Assembly: GCA_023548195.1 (NCBI GenBank)
Contig: JAJHZJ010000252.1
Location: 4,875,242-4,939,241 of the forward strand
Length of the DNA: 64,000 bases
Reading direction: 5' to 3'
DNA from: Bettongia penicillata ogilbyi
Lineage: Eukaryota > Chordata > Mammalia > Diprotodontia > Potoroidae
Shown here: in pieces, positions 44,910-55,609 of the stretch
Layout: the number at the start of each line of letters is the position of its first letter
Numbering within the stretch: position 1 is the stretch's first letter
Program-made: the position numbers and the translations under genes
The notes under the pieces: model-generated
The model's input: only the letters and a program-made list of their open reading frames with translations
The model's database searches: none
What the model was told of the DNA's origin: nothing

Positions 44910-45145
44910 TAATAATAGCTAACATTATTATAGTGCTTCAAAGTTTGCAAAGGGTTTTACATATATTATCTCCTTTGAGCTGCATTCTGTGTTAGATACT
45001 ATAGGTACCTTACAAATGAGGAAACTGAGACTCCAGGGAGTTAAGTCACTTGCTTGTGATCGTACAGCTATACTGTCAAAGGCAAAATTCAAACCCTTCT
45101 TCCTATGTCCAGGTTCCTCACCCTATCTGTTAGACCCCACTGCTT
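44910..45145 (+). mobile_element. MIR SINE, near full length
   Basis: taatagctaacattattata, tgcaaagggttttacatata, aatgaggaaactgagactcc and gtgatcgtacagctatactg. Confidence 0.8.
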
Positions 45146-45149
45146 CCTA

Positions 45150-46460
45150 ACCAAAAGTGCCTTGTTTGGAAAATTATTCAAGCTGAACCTGAATAATCAT
45201 TTGGTGTAATTGTCGTTGCAGTGAATTCATTTGTTAAGGTTGGACCTCATCATCGCTTCTCTGTCCCTTCCACTGCCAACATCCAACAATTCTACCATGC
45301 TAAAAAAAGGATATTTTGTAGGATGTCTTGTGGGTGGATGTGTTTGTGTGCCAAAGTGGGGGAGCAGAGGGAGAGGGGGGAGAAGGAGAAATAATGCTGA
45401 AGGCAGTTTTGTTTAGTGCCAACCCTGCTCTTTAGCAAAGAACAGGCACAGAAAAGATTTAACTGCATCCTGTGTTGTTTCTTTCGAAAAATGACAGCAA
45501 TGAAGAAACTGTTTTGTATTTATGTAACATCAGTTGTCAGGTGGGATCAGCTTGTTCTGCATATCGTTAAGCAAACATTTCACAGCCTGTCAGTTTCTGA
45601 GTTGTCTCAGATGTTTTGGTTCTTAAATACTTATGTGGAGCCGTTAAAAAAATCAATATGTAGCTCTACTCCTAAGAAGATGGCCATTTGAATTGAAATC
45701 CAGGTTAAAGGGACAGACACTTCCTCTGTTGAATCAGTACCAGCCAACACATACCCTTCCATATGTTTGAATGAAAGCCATGAAGATGATGACAGATTCG
45801 GAGGAATATGAAAAAACAAAAACAAAACCAGATGCAGGACTGGTGACTTTTTTGCTTACGGACACCTTGTATCCTCCTGCCTAGGTGTGATGAGATTGAA
45901 AAATAGGATAACAGAGGTTTGATCCTCTAAATCTCCATTCCATGGTACCCAGAAGAAGTAGAAGAAATACATATTTCATGCCTCACTCATAACTTCCCTT
46001 CCTCATTGATTTCCTAGGAGATCCTGTTTCATAGGGTATGGTATTCTCTGTCCAAAGGCAAATAAAGGAGAAAATCTTCTTTTTCTTTTTTTATGCCAAG
46101 GCTGTAGGGGCAGAATTATTGGAGAAGGCAGATAGACGCTGGAATAAGGCCTGAGCCTTTAAATGAACAACTAGACAAAACCATTGTTCTTCACTTCCTT
46201 AGAACCCCAGTAGAAGTAACTCAGTCTGACTTTGCTGACCTTCATTGGGCATATCCACTATATACTTCCTTCTTAATGACCTACGATTTAGGACCACAGA
46301 CTTTGGTTCTGCATCTTTCTTTGAGCCTAAAACCTCAGAACTGGAAGCAATTTCAAAGGCTTCCTGGGTTCATACTCTTGGCATTATGTTTGGCTCCTGG
46401 CTCTACCTCATCCTAAATATCCCAGTTACTTGTCAAGTCTTGCCCTTGCTACTTGCACGT
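45150..46460. other. About 1.3 kb of unrecognised DNA
   Basis: Frames at 45231-45416 and 45416-45691 have no domain or signal I recognise. No repeat termini found. Confidence 0.4.
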
Positions 46461-46463
46461 TGA

Positions 46464-47076
46464 TGAGGAATTATTCTACCCAGTGGTCCTAAGACAGAAG
46501 AATAAATCTTCACCCCCAGGGTCCATTTGACTGGAGATCAATAAATCAGGAAGAAAGGCTAGAAAGTGAAAAGTTTAATTAGCCTCAACTGATGAGCAGT
46601 TGCCTGGAGGACAGCAATACTTTTAAAGAAAGGGAGATATGCACACACATAGAGGATTTTACACGATCTTGGGGAAACATTAGATGGAAAAGAGAAAGTT
46701 CAATCAATCTATTAAGTGAGGCCGGTAGACCATTTTTCTTATTTGAGAAGTTGAGGAAGAGGGACTAGATGTCAAGCAATTTGGGGAAAATGTATTAATT
46801 AACCTTGGAGTCTTAAGAGTTGCCCAAAACCAGGTACATTCCAGGGGGATAACGTTTTTGTTCCAGACAATCTCATTATAGGATCTTTATTGGGTAGTAA
46901 ACCTATAAGACAGTAGAGGTCTTACTCAAAAAAAATAATCAGTTCAAGCACATCTTGCTCTTGCCAGCCTGAGGGTATCTATTTACACAAACCTATAACT
47001 CTCTTTCCTTGGTCTTAAAGATGATGATATTTTAAAAAAATTTTTCTGGGAAGAAACTGTTTCCCTCAAACTCACA
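46464..47076 (-). mobile_element. LTR-like repeat B, antisense copy
   Basis: The plus edges are tgaggaattattctaccc and cctcaaactcaca. Read on the minus strand it aligns with 60857-61527, sharing tgtgagtttg, taaatagat.ccct, ggctggcaag and caaattgc.tgacatc, in the same order. TG...CA ends, about 600 bp and no frames suggest a solo LTR of an unidentified ERV. Confidence 0.6.
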
Positions 47077-47109
47077 GTTCAATTGTTCATTTAATCCTTC
47101 CACAACATC

Positions 47110-47755
47110 ATCTCTCTTATCCAGTGTCAGATACTCATCAGCTAGCTATGTGACCCTGGGCAAATCAGCCTCAATTTTCTCAACTGTAAAATGTGGATAA
47201 TTGGCTGAGTTAATCACTTTTGGCTACTAATCTAATTCGCTAGAAGCCCTATGATATTCCACGCTTCATGAAAATAGCACATTATCATCCACAAATAGAG
47301 CACGTCAAGAAGCTCACCATCTATAAGACATCTTATTTCCATATGGACCCTATATTGGATATCTTTCTAAGGAATGGAAGGAAAAATAGGTCCAGAAAAT
47401 GCTTTGATGTGAGAATCAAATAAGTCATATTAACCAAAAGCATACATGGATGGTACTAGTAGGAGACAACTAAATGGAAGTAAAAAGAAATAAATTTGTT
47501 AACATTTCTGTAATGATCTGTTTTCATCATCAGTATGGAAAAAACATAATTAAGTGATGATTTTTTTTAAAGCAGTCTGCCAAATGAGCTCTTTGGATAG
47601 GGAAAACTGAATATCACCCAATTATTTTCTAACCAAGGAAGTGTTGAAGGCAATGGAACACTCACTTGCCTTTTGCGAGGACCAAAGAAGATATTAGTAT
47701 AGCACTTAGCGCAGTGCCTGGCAAGTAGTCCATGCTATGTAAATGCTAGTTCCAT
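47110..47755 (+). mobile_element. MIR-type SINE split by the inverted-repeat element
   Basis: The 5' half (agctagctatgtgaccctgg to aaaatgtggataat) ends near 47200. The 3' half (gcgaggaccaaagaagatat, tagcacttagcgcagtgcct) resumes near 47670. Elements at 47206-47664 interrupt it. Confidence 0.65.
47206..47664 (+). repeat. Inverted repeat, left arm (unclassified element)
   Basis: Starts tgagttaatcacttttggct and ends aggcaatggaacactca. Its reverse complement matches 49696-50155 almost end to end at roughly 80-88% identity by eye, for example the exact words gctttgatgtgagaatcaaa and ttaaccaaaagcatacat. Short TGAGT...ACTCA ends are LTR-like, but no family was recognised. Confidence 0.8.
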
Positions 47756-47779
47756 CCCCTTCATTCTACCCCTTCCCTT

Positions 47780-48320
47780 TGCACACACGGTTGTCTCCTT
47801 GGTTCATTATCTCTCACCTAGATTATTCCAACAACTTCCTTGATTGTGTCTCTCACCCACCTGTCCTCCGTGTAGATTGCTGCCAAAGTTCTTTTTCCTA
47901 AATGAAGATCCTGACCTCAGACACTTACTAGCTGTGTGACCCTGAGCAAATGACTTAACCCTTTTTGCTTCAGTTTCCTTTATCTATAAAATGCTCTGGA
48001 GAAGGAAATGGCAAACCACTCCAGTATCTCTGCCAAGAAAACCCCAAAAGAGTCACAGAGTCCGGCACAACTATAAACAATAGCCCCTTGCCTGGAACGT
48101 ACTCACTCCCTTCTCACCTTGGGTCTCATAGAATAAATGCTCTCTCTTCCTTCTAGACAAAACACAAATACCACCTTCCACATGAAGTCATTCCTGATTT
48201 CCCACCACCTACTACTCTCCCTACCCAACTACTTTATATTTAACTACTTTGTATTTATTTTATTTGTTCTCTTTATATTTATGTTACATGTTTATGTATA
48301 TATGCATTTATGCATGTATG
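47780..48320 (+). mobile_element. L2 LINE 3' region, split by a SINE
   Basis: Left part gattattccaacaacttcct and gattgctgccaaagttcttt; right part accaccttccacatgaagtc, attcctgatttcccaccacc and tactttgtatttattttatt. The SINE at 47905-48082 lies between. Confidence 0.65.
47905..48082 (+). mobile_element. tRNA-derived SINE with BovB-type tail, 5'-truncated
   Basis: gacctcagacacttactagc, tgtgtgaccctgagcaaatg, ggagaaggaaatggcaaacc and gtcacagagtccggcacaac (the tail). Confidence 0.8.
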
Positions 48321-48359
48321 TGTGTAGATAGGTATGTGAGTGTGTATTAGAGATACATT

Positions 48360-48500
48360 AATCCCATTTTATAGATGAAGAAATTGAGGCAAACACACAT
48401 CAAGTGACTTACACAAGGTCACGGAGTTAGTAAGTGTCTGAGTTTGAACTCAAATTTCCCTGACTCAAGACATAGTGCTCTATGCCTTGTACCATCTCGG
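48360..48500 (-). mobile_element. tRNA/MIR-type SINE fragment, antisense
   Basis: atcccattttatagatgaag, aattgaggcaaacacacatc, acaaggtcacggagttagta and catagtgctctatgccttg. Confidence 0.65.
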
Positions 48501-48559
48501 TCATCATGCAATGTTTCAACCTAAATGGAATACTCCAGTGCTGAGAATCCCTTACTTAA

Positions 48560-49300
48560 AAGATCAGTCATTTAACTTTTGAACTAAATTATTAATTGTC
48601 AGTTTTGCTTACAATAAGCTAAAACCTGCTTCTTTACAACTTCTACCTGTTGTTACAAGGTTTGCCTCCTGGGACCAGCAAATCAAATATAATTCTTTTT
48701 CCTTCTTTCAGACCTTCAAATATGTGTGAAGAAAAATTTCCTGTTTCCTCCTCATCCATTTCTTCCTAGGAAATCTTTAAGTGATCATCTTTTGACATGA
48801 TCTCTACTTTCCTCCTTTCTACTTGTCTCCCTGTTATAAGTATAAGGTATTTTGGTAAGGAGAGAGGGCACTAGCACTTGGGGGAAGGTGGGACAGGTTT
48901 TGTGTAGAAGGTGATGTTTGAGCTACATCTTGACATCTAAATGTGCTTTGGACTGTCAGCGAACTTTATAAAGGGTGATACCTGAAGCTGAACACTATAC
49001 TCCAGATGTGTTGTTATCAGGGCAGAGTAAAATGGAACCATGTTACCTGCCTAGTCCTATATAACTGCACCTCCTTTAATGAAACCCAAGATGCTATTAA
49101 GCACTTTTGGCTGCCTCTCAATATAATTCACTTAAACACACAGTTAATTTTTTGCAAATAACTTCCTAATCACACCAACCCCATTTTTTACTGGTGGAGT
49201 TGATTTTTTGAAGCCAATAGTATATGACTTTTACATTTTTCTCTATTAAATATTCTATAGCTAGACTCAACCCATCATTCTAATCTGATGTGATATTTCA
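48560..49300 (-). mobile_element. CR1/L3-clade LINE 3' part, antisense
   Basis: acctgaagctgaacactata, ctccagatgtgttgttatca, ggcagagtaaaatggaacca and gttgattttttgaagccaat follow the antisense order of the CR1/L3 distal RT and 3' UTR. Very old. Confidence 0.65.
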
Positions 49301-49554
49301 AGATGTGATGTTTCAATCCCTGGCTAGTCCAATAGGGACATAACTCTAAGCTGATCAAACCATTACTACATCACCTCATGACAAATACTAACAAAATGCC
49401 TAGATGCGCTTGAGATGTTCATGTTACCTGGCCTAAATTAGCTATAGCTTAGAATAATAATGGTAATAATAAAAACTAGCAGATGTGCATTCTGAGCCAT
49501 TAGCAGTAAATTCTGAAACATGATGGAGAGTGAGAGAGGTGATGCAAAGTTGGA

Positions 49555-49690
49555 GAAAGGACAGTGGCTGGCGTGCTGGGCCTGGAGTCAGGAAGGCCTG
49601 AGTTTAAATCTAGCCTCAGACACTTCCAGATGGGTGACCCTAGGCAAGTCACCTAATCTCTGTCTACTTCAGTTTCCTCAATTATATAAT
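49555..49690 (+). mobile_element. tRNA-derived SINE, 5' part
   Basis: cagtggctggcgtgctgggc, ggcctgagtttaaatctagc and gtgaccctaggcaagtcacc. It stops at the right arm of the inverted repeat. Confidence 0.8.
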
Positions 49691-49695
49691 GGAGA

Positions 49696-50155
49696 TCATG
49701 TTCCATTACCTTCAACACTTTCTTGGTTAGAAAATAATGGTGTGATGTCATTCATTTTTTCCTGTCCAAAGAGTTCATTTGCAGACTGTTTGAAAAAAAT
49801 CATCACTTAGTTATGCTTCTTCCATGCTGATGATGAAAATGGATTACTATAGAAATGTTAACAGATTTGTTCCTTTTTACTTCCGTTGAGTTTCCTACTG
49901 CTAGTGTCATCTATGTATGCTTTTGGTTAATATGGCTTATTTGATTCTCACATCAAAGCTTTCTCTGGGCCTAGTTTTCCTTCCATTCCTTAGGATGATG
50001 TCCAATGTAGGGTCCAAATGGAAATGGGATGTCCTATAGATGATGAGTTTCTTGACATGCTCCATTCATGGATGATAATGTGCTATTTTCCTGAAGCCTA
50101 GAATATCATAGGAATTCCAGTGAATTAGGTTAGTATCCAAAAGTGATTGGCTCAA
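49696..50155 (-). repeat. Inverted repeat, right arm (unclassified element)
   Basis: Plus strand: atgttccattaccttcaaca to agtgattggctcaaca, the reverse complement of 47206-47664. The arms are about 2.0 kb apart, so transcripts across both could form a long hairpin. Confidence 0.8.
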
Positions 50156-50204
50156 CAGTCCATGGATGAATAATGCCTATTGGCCAGATTGTGGGGGTTA
50201 TCTG

Positions 50205-50345
50205 CAGTTGTCTTGATCTATATCTTGCCTCTGTACCCAGAGGGACTTTGCACAGCCCTCGCTCCCTTAAATCCAATTCACTTGCAAGTCATGGCATCAC
50301 CTTCCTGACGTCATGGTAGAGAAGGAAGGAGAAACAACAACCTGT
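50205..50345 (-). mobile_element. Marsupial dispersed repeat A fragment
   Basis: ctttgcacagccctcgctcc, aaatccaattcacttgcaag and gtcatggcatcaccttcctg. Confidence 0.7.
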
Positions 50346-50405
50346 GAGGAGTAGTAGCTACCCCGCTGGGGACCCAACTGACAAGTTCTAGTTGGGCAAT
50401 GAAGC

Positions 50406-50515
50406 TCCTTCCTTCCTTCTTTCCTTCCTTCCTTCCTTCCTTCCTTCCTTCCTTCCTTCCTTCCTTCCTTCCTTCCTTCCTTCCTTCCTTCCTTCCTTCC
50501 TTCTTTCCTTCCCTC
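50406..50515. repeat. (CTTC)n microsatellite
   Basis: About 27 TTCC units. Overlapping serine/phenylalanine/leucine and lysine/glutamate frames are artefacts of the repeat. Confidence 0.97.
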
Positions 50516-50739
50516 CATACCTCTGTCCCTCATTCTCTCCTTCCCTCCTCTTCTTCTGTCCATATAGAGTACCATACCCTTATCTACTTCTATTTTGTCC
50601 AAAGGAATGCAAATTTAAAACACTGAAACCTTACACTGTATCTTGAGATTTAAGGGCTAGATTTTTTTCTTAAGGACCCTTAAACCCCAATCATTTTGGC
50701 TCTCATATATTAACTGATTAACTAATGAAAATTCTAAGC

Positions 50740-51305
50740 TAATTCTAATATTGGCTAACAATAGGTGCCAGCCCAACCTCAACCTAGACATTATTTGGGC
50801 CCTGACAATTCAGAGTGAATTAAATAGCAATTGTTAATGTTTTGGGCAAAAACCCTGAGGGTCTTCCCCTCTCAGATTGATATATACATGTGTGTGTGTA
50901 TGTATATGTATGTATATATGTATATGTATGTACATATATAGCAATATACATACCAATATATATCATACATATATATATATAAAATATATATTTTTTTTGA
51001 CTAGGTAACAGAGGCCATTCTTTGCCTCATTTCTTACCTAACCATAATTGCTTAATGGGTATTACCCTAGTCAAACTGAGACCTGGTAAAGACCTTAGCT
51101 TAAAAGGGTCAAGGTCTCCTACTTAAAAAGGCCATCTCCATTCATCCTAATCTATGACACCACTGGACCCAGATGGTTCCGTAGATAAAAGTGAGACTAG
51201 TGACTTTGCACAGCCTTCCTCACTTAAATCCAATTCACTTGCAAGTCATGGCATTACTTTCCAGATGTCATGGTCCTTTTAGACAGTGAAGGGCAAACAG
51301 CAGCT
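50740..51305 (-). mobile_element. Marsupial dispersed repeat A, long copy with TATG insert
   Basis: attggctaacaataggtgcc, aaaccctgagggtcttcccc, then a TATG/TA block (about 50881-50999), then ccattctttgcctcatttct, ttgcacagccttcctcactt and aaatccaattcacttgcaag. Confidence 0.75.
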
Positions 51306-51639
51306 ATATCCTGAAATCTTACCAAATTGATTGGAAAGGGTTCATAAAATTGGTGAAGGGCTCCCATGATAGAATCCCTCCTCCACTCTACATTATTTTA
51401 TATTTTGAAATTTTCTCTGAGCTTAGAATTTTCATTAGTTAAGGTCAATATGACGATAGTATGCTTACATTTTCTTAAGTTACAAAGAAAACGACTTCCA
51501 AAATACACATTTTAAAGCAAGTCTAGTTGGTTACTTAAAGCCTCAAAAAACTTTATCCAGAGTTAGTTGTCCTCTATCTACGTTAGCCCCACTCCTCCCT
51601 TTTTTCCCTACAGCCAAGATGAGGAAAGCCATCTTATTT

Positions 51640-52495
51640 CTTTCCCCCCCAATATTTAACTTATGTGTTTTCAGTTTTCAATCATCACTTCCATAAGTTC
51701 CAAATTTTCTCCCCTCCTTCCCCAAGACATCATGAAATCTTAAATGGGTTCTACACATACATTCCTATTAAACACTTTTTCACATTAGTCATGTTGCATA
51801 GAAGAATTAAAATGAATGGGAAAAACGATGAGAAAAATAAAACACAATAAAGCAGAAAATAGTCTACTTCATTCTGCATTCTGACTGTATAATTCTTTCT
51901 CTGGATGTGGATGGTATTTTGCATTATGAGTCCTTTGGAAATGTTTTAGGTCCTTGCATTGCTGTGAAGAGCTAAGTCTATCAAAAACAGTCCTTGCACA
52001 CTGTGGCTGCTACTATGTATAATATTTTCCTGGCTCTGCTCACTTCACTCAGCATCAATTCATATAAGTCTTCCCAGGTTTTTCTGAAGTCCTCCTGTTT
52101 ATCATTTTTGATAGAAAAATACTGTTCCATTGCATTCATATACCATAATGTGTTCAGGCATTCCCCAATTGGTGGATATTCCCCTCAATTTTGAATTTTT
52201 GGCCACCACAAAAAGAGCTACTATAAATATTTTTCTACATGTATGTCCTTTCTCCATTTTTATGATCTCTTTGGGATACAGCCCTAGAAGCTGTTTTGCT
52301 GGGTCAAAGGGTATGCACATTTTTATATCCCTTGGGCTTAGTTCCAAATTGCTCTCCAGAACGGTTAGATTAGCTCATAACTCCACCAGCAATGAATTAG
52401 TCTTCCAACTCTCCCACATCTTCTCCTCCATTTATCATTTTCCTGGTTCATCATGTTAACCAATCTGATAGGTGTGATGTGGTACCTCTGACTCA
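51640..52495 (-). mobile_element. L1 3' end, antisense
   Basis: The minus frame 52102-52347 reads CIPFDPAKQLLGLYPKEIIK, CRKIFIVALFVVAKNSKLRG and YECNGTVFFYQK, the same block as in the L1 at 11056-12940. The plus-strand left edge has the L1 3' terminal text (gttttcagttttcaatcatc). 5'-truncated near 52495. Confidence 0.8.
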
Positions 52496-52508
52496 TTTCT
52501 CTTAATAT

Positions 52509-52692
52509 GAGGGGTAGGGGAAAGGGCGGAGAACCTGTAGTCTCAAGGCCACATGTGACTCTCTAGGTCCTCAAGTACAGACCTTTGACTGAATCCAAAC
52601 TTCACAGAACAAATCTGAATTCAGTCAAAGGGCCCCACTTGAGGATGTAGAGGGCCACGTGTGGTCTTGAGACTGTAGGTTCCCTACTCCTG
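52509..52692. mobile_element. Palindromic MITE, copy 4
   Basis: ggagaacctgtagtctcaag at the left is the inverse of cttgagactgtaggttccct at the right. Shared interior cttcacagaacaaatctg. Confidence 0.75.
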
Positions 52693-52699
52693 TCTAAGT

Positions 52700-53060
52700 G
52701 ACAAGTCTGAAAAATAAAGGCTTCCTTAAATTTTCATTTGGGAGAGTTTCAACAGTTTTTGCAACCCTCTAAATGCAATATCTGAAAATGTTTGGACTAT
52801 AAACTTCTATAGAAAGCTTTATTTAGTACTTAGCTTTCGGTAAGAGACAACGGTTATGAGTCCATACTCTATAGCCTTTTTCCTTTTGAGACCTTCTGAC
52901 CTTATTAAAAGGTCTCTGTCCTTGGACTTTGTTTCTTCTTGTCCCTTTTGGTTAAAGGTTACTGGGGACTTTGAGTTCAAAAGGTCAGAAGAGCCCTCCA
53001 GTATCCCAGCATTGCAGAGTCTGGGTTGCAAAACTGGTAACGATCAGGCTGATGACAACA
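52700..53060. other. No recognised feature
   Basis: The overlapping 70-74-residue frames on both strands at 52819-53080 have no domain. Confidence 0.4.
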
Positions 53061-53064
53061 TCAA

Positions 53065-53400
53065 CCGTTATAATAGCTAACATTTAAATGGGCAGCTAGA
53101 CAGTGTGACAGATGGAGAGAGCTGGGCCTGGAATCAGGAAGATACATCTTCCTGAATTCAAATCCATCCTCAGACACTTACTAGCTGTATGACCCTGGAC
53201 AAGTCACTTAACCCTCTTTGCCTCAGTTTCCTCATACGTAAAATACACTAAAGAAGAAAATGGTAAATCCACTGCAGTATCTTTGCCAAGAAAACTCCAA
53301 TAGGAGTCATGAAGAGTGGGATACAACTGAAAAATGACTGAACCACACAGGCAGTTATATAGAGCTTGCTGTGTATCAAGTATCGTGCTAAGTGTAGCAG
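53065..53400 (+). mobile_element. tRNA-derived SINE (53090-53345) inside a MIR-type relic
   Basis: The inner SINE reads ggcagctagacagtgtgaca, gaattcaaatccatcctcag, gtatgaccctggacaagtca and gaagagtgggatacaactga (tail). The outer repeat is seen as taatagctaacatttaaat before it and gtgtatcaagtatcgtgcta after it. Confidence 0.8.
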
Positions 53401-53419
53401 TAATGATTATCACAAGTAA

Positions 53420-53690
53420 CAGCTAACTCTTGTATAATGCTTACTATGTGCCAGGCACTATGCTAAGCCCTTTGTAATTATCACCTTATTTTATCCTCCC
53501 AACAACCCTGGAGGTCTGTGCTATTATTACCCCCATTTTACAATTGGGGAAACTGAGGGAAACAGAGGTTAAATGACTTGCCCAGTATCACACACAGCTG
53601 ATAAGTGTCTGAGGATGGATTTGAACTCAGGTTTTCCTGACTCCAGACCCAGCGCTCTATCCAGTGTACCATCTAGCTGCTGCTTGGATA
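53420..53690 (+). mobile_element. MIR SINE, well preserved
   Basis: taacagctaactcttgtata, ctatgtgccaggcactatgc, ttttacaattggggaaactg and gctgataagtgtctgagg. Confidence 0.85.
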
Positions 53691-53810
53691 GGGAAAGTCT
53701 TGAAAAACCCATCTTTTCTCCAAATTAATTGTTTATGAAACAGTAATCAATGAGAAGGACATGGACCTGTGATTTTGTTAGGATAGAAAATTCCTAATGA
53801 ATAAGTGACC

Positions 53811-53818
53811 TCTCTCTC

Positions 53819-53892
<74 letters not shown>

Positions 53893-53904
53893 TCTCTCTC
53901 TCTC
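53811..53904. repeat. (CT)n microsatellite
   Basis: A long TC run. Confidence 0.97.
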
Positions 53905-54044
53905 AGTGTAAATCTGTACCTTCTCTTCAGTTTCCTGTCCTAGAGAGTTGCCTGGAGTACTGAGGAATTAATTTACTCAGAGATTTGTAGTTAGTGTGTT
54001 TCAGAGGCAACACTTGAATCCAAGTCTGCCTTACTTAGAGGCTA

Positions 54045-54250
54045 TCTCTCTATAATGATAATAGCAGATTTATATAAGTTTTGAAGGTTTTCCAAGATAC
54101 CTTTCTCATAATAACCAAGTGAGGTATATAATATTAGCATTATCATTCCCACTTTATAGATAAGAAAATAGAGTTAGAAAAGTTAAGTGAGTTTACTAAG
54201 GGCAAACTTCTAGCAAGTGTGAATACAGACTCAAAACATGTTCTCTAAGA
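54045..54250 (+). mobile_element. MIR SINE, diverged
   Basis: taatgataatagcagattta, aataaccaagtgaggtatat, attcccactttatagataag and gtgaatacagactc. Confidence 0.65.
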
Positions 54251-54254
54251 TCAG

Positions 54255-55135
54255 TACTCCTTCTACTATTCTGCACTATTTTCACTCAAATTAACATATA
54301 TTTATACAATCCTATATACATGCATATTTTATAGAACTATAATTTAGCAAGAATGTTCAGGGATGTGCTAGTGGCATAACAAAAAAAATGGAGATACTAT
54401 AATTTTACTGGAATGCCTTTAAAAAGTCAGTGTTATTTTCTATCAGTCATTTCCCCAATGTGGGAGAGGGAAGAAGGCCTGTGACATTCCTTTGGGATCA
54501 CTACTCTGAGCCCCTTCCTGCTTGCAGCCTTCAATATGGGCATAACCATCTGCTTCCCCAAGTTATCCTGAAGCCTGCAGTTCTCACTTCCTGAATTTGG
54601 AGTTCTCAATCAATGGATTACATTCCTCTTCCACCTGCGAGCTCTCCACATAAGCCCAAGAGGGTGTCTGATTCTCTTAGCCAATCACAAGATTTCCAGT
54701 GTGGTGTCATCTGTTTTTATCTAAGGATCAAAGCATTTTAATCTTCTTTAATTGATTAAAGATTTGTTTATACCTAGTGTATATATTTATTTGGTTGATC
54801 AAAGTACACAGATAAGAATATTTAGAAGTGAAGTAAAACTTACAATTTGCCATGAAAGTGGCTCCTGGACAGAGATATAATTACCAAGGTTCCTATCAGA
54901 CTGTGCTTGCTAAGATTCATTCTCCCAATGGAACAGAAAAATCTAGAGAATTTCTCAACCTATAAGCAAATGCTTCCTGAGATTCCCTCAGAATCAGGAA
55001 GAGAAAAATATCCAACAACGATAAGGTCATCCTATCCAAAATAAAAAGTAGTAGCAAGAACCTAAACAAATAAGAAAAATTATTTCTCCACATATAGATA
55101 CAACATTTATGAATACATATACACATACATGTTGT
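54255..55135. other. About 0.9 kb without a recognised element
   Basis: No exon-like frame and no repeat recognised. Confidence 0.4.
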
Positions 55136-55141
55136 ATATAA

Positions 55142-55374
55142 CGTTGTTCAGTTGTTTTCAGTCATGTCCAACTGTTTTGTGACCCCAGCAAAGATACTGG
55201 AGTAATTTGCCATTTCCTTCTCCAGTTCATTTTACAGATGAGGAAATTGAGAGGGAAGTGACTTGCCTAAGGTCAAACAGCTGGTAAGTGTCTGAGGCCA
55301 GACTTGAACTCAGAAAGATGAGTTTTCCTAACTCCATGCCTAGCACTCTATCCACTGTGCCACACCTAGCTGCC
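55142..55374 (-). mobile_element. tRNA-derived SINE with BovB-type tail, antisense
   Basis: gttcagttgttttcagtcat, gtccaactgttttgtgaccc, ggagtaatttgccatttcct and ccactgtgccacacctagct. The first words resemble the 3' end of the BovB copy at about 868-900. Confidence 0.85.
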
Positions 55375-55439
55375 CAATATAATTTACTACATAAACATAG
55401 ATGACATAGCCATAATGAGACAGAAACCAGAGAGAGACA

Positions 55440-55605
55440 GAGAGATCTACATATATAGAAATAGGTTTCTATAGATATATCTATCTTTCTATCTATATAT
55501 ACATTCATATATATACATATATGTGTGTATATACATACATATATATAAATGTGCTATGTCTCATATATATATATATGTATATATAAATATTCTATGTCTC
55601 AGTTG
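55440..55605. repeat. TATA/TATG-rich low-complexity DNA
   Basis: Repeated atatat, tatgtg and ctatct words. Confidence 0.85.
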
Positions 55606-55609
55606 GTAT

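Noticed and set aside
50297..50646. Long lysine/glutamate/arginine and serine/phenylalanine/leucine/proline frames
   Set aside because: They are translations of the (CTTC)n microsatellite, not genes.
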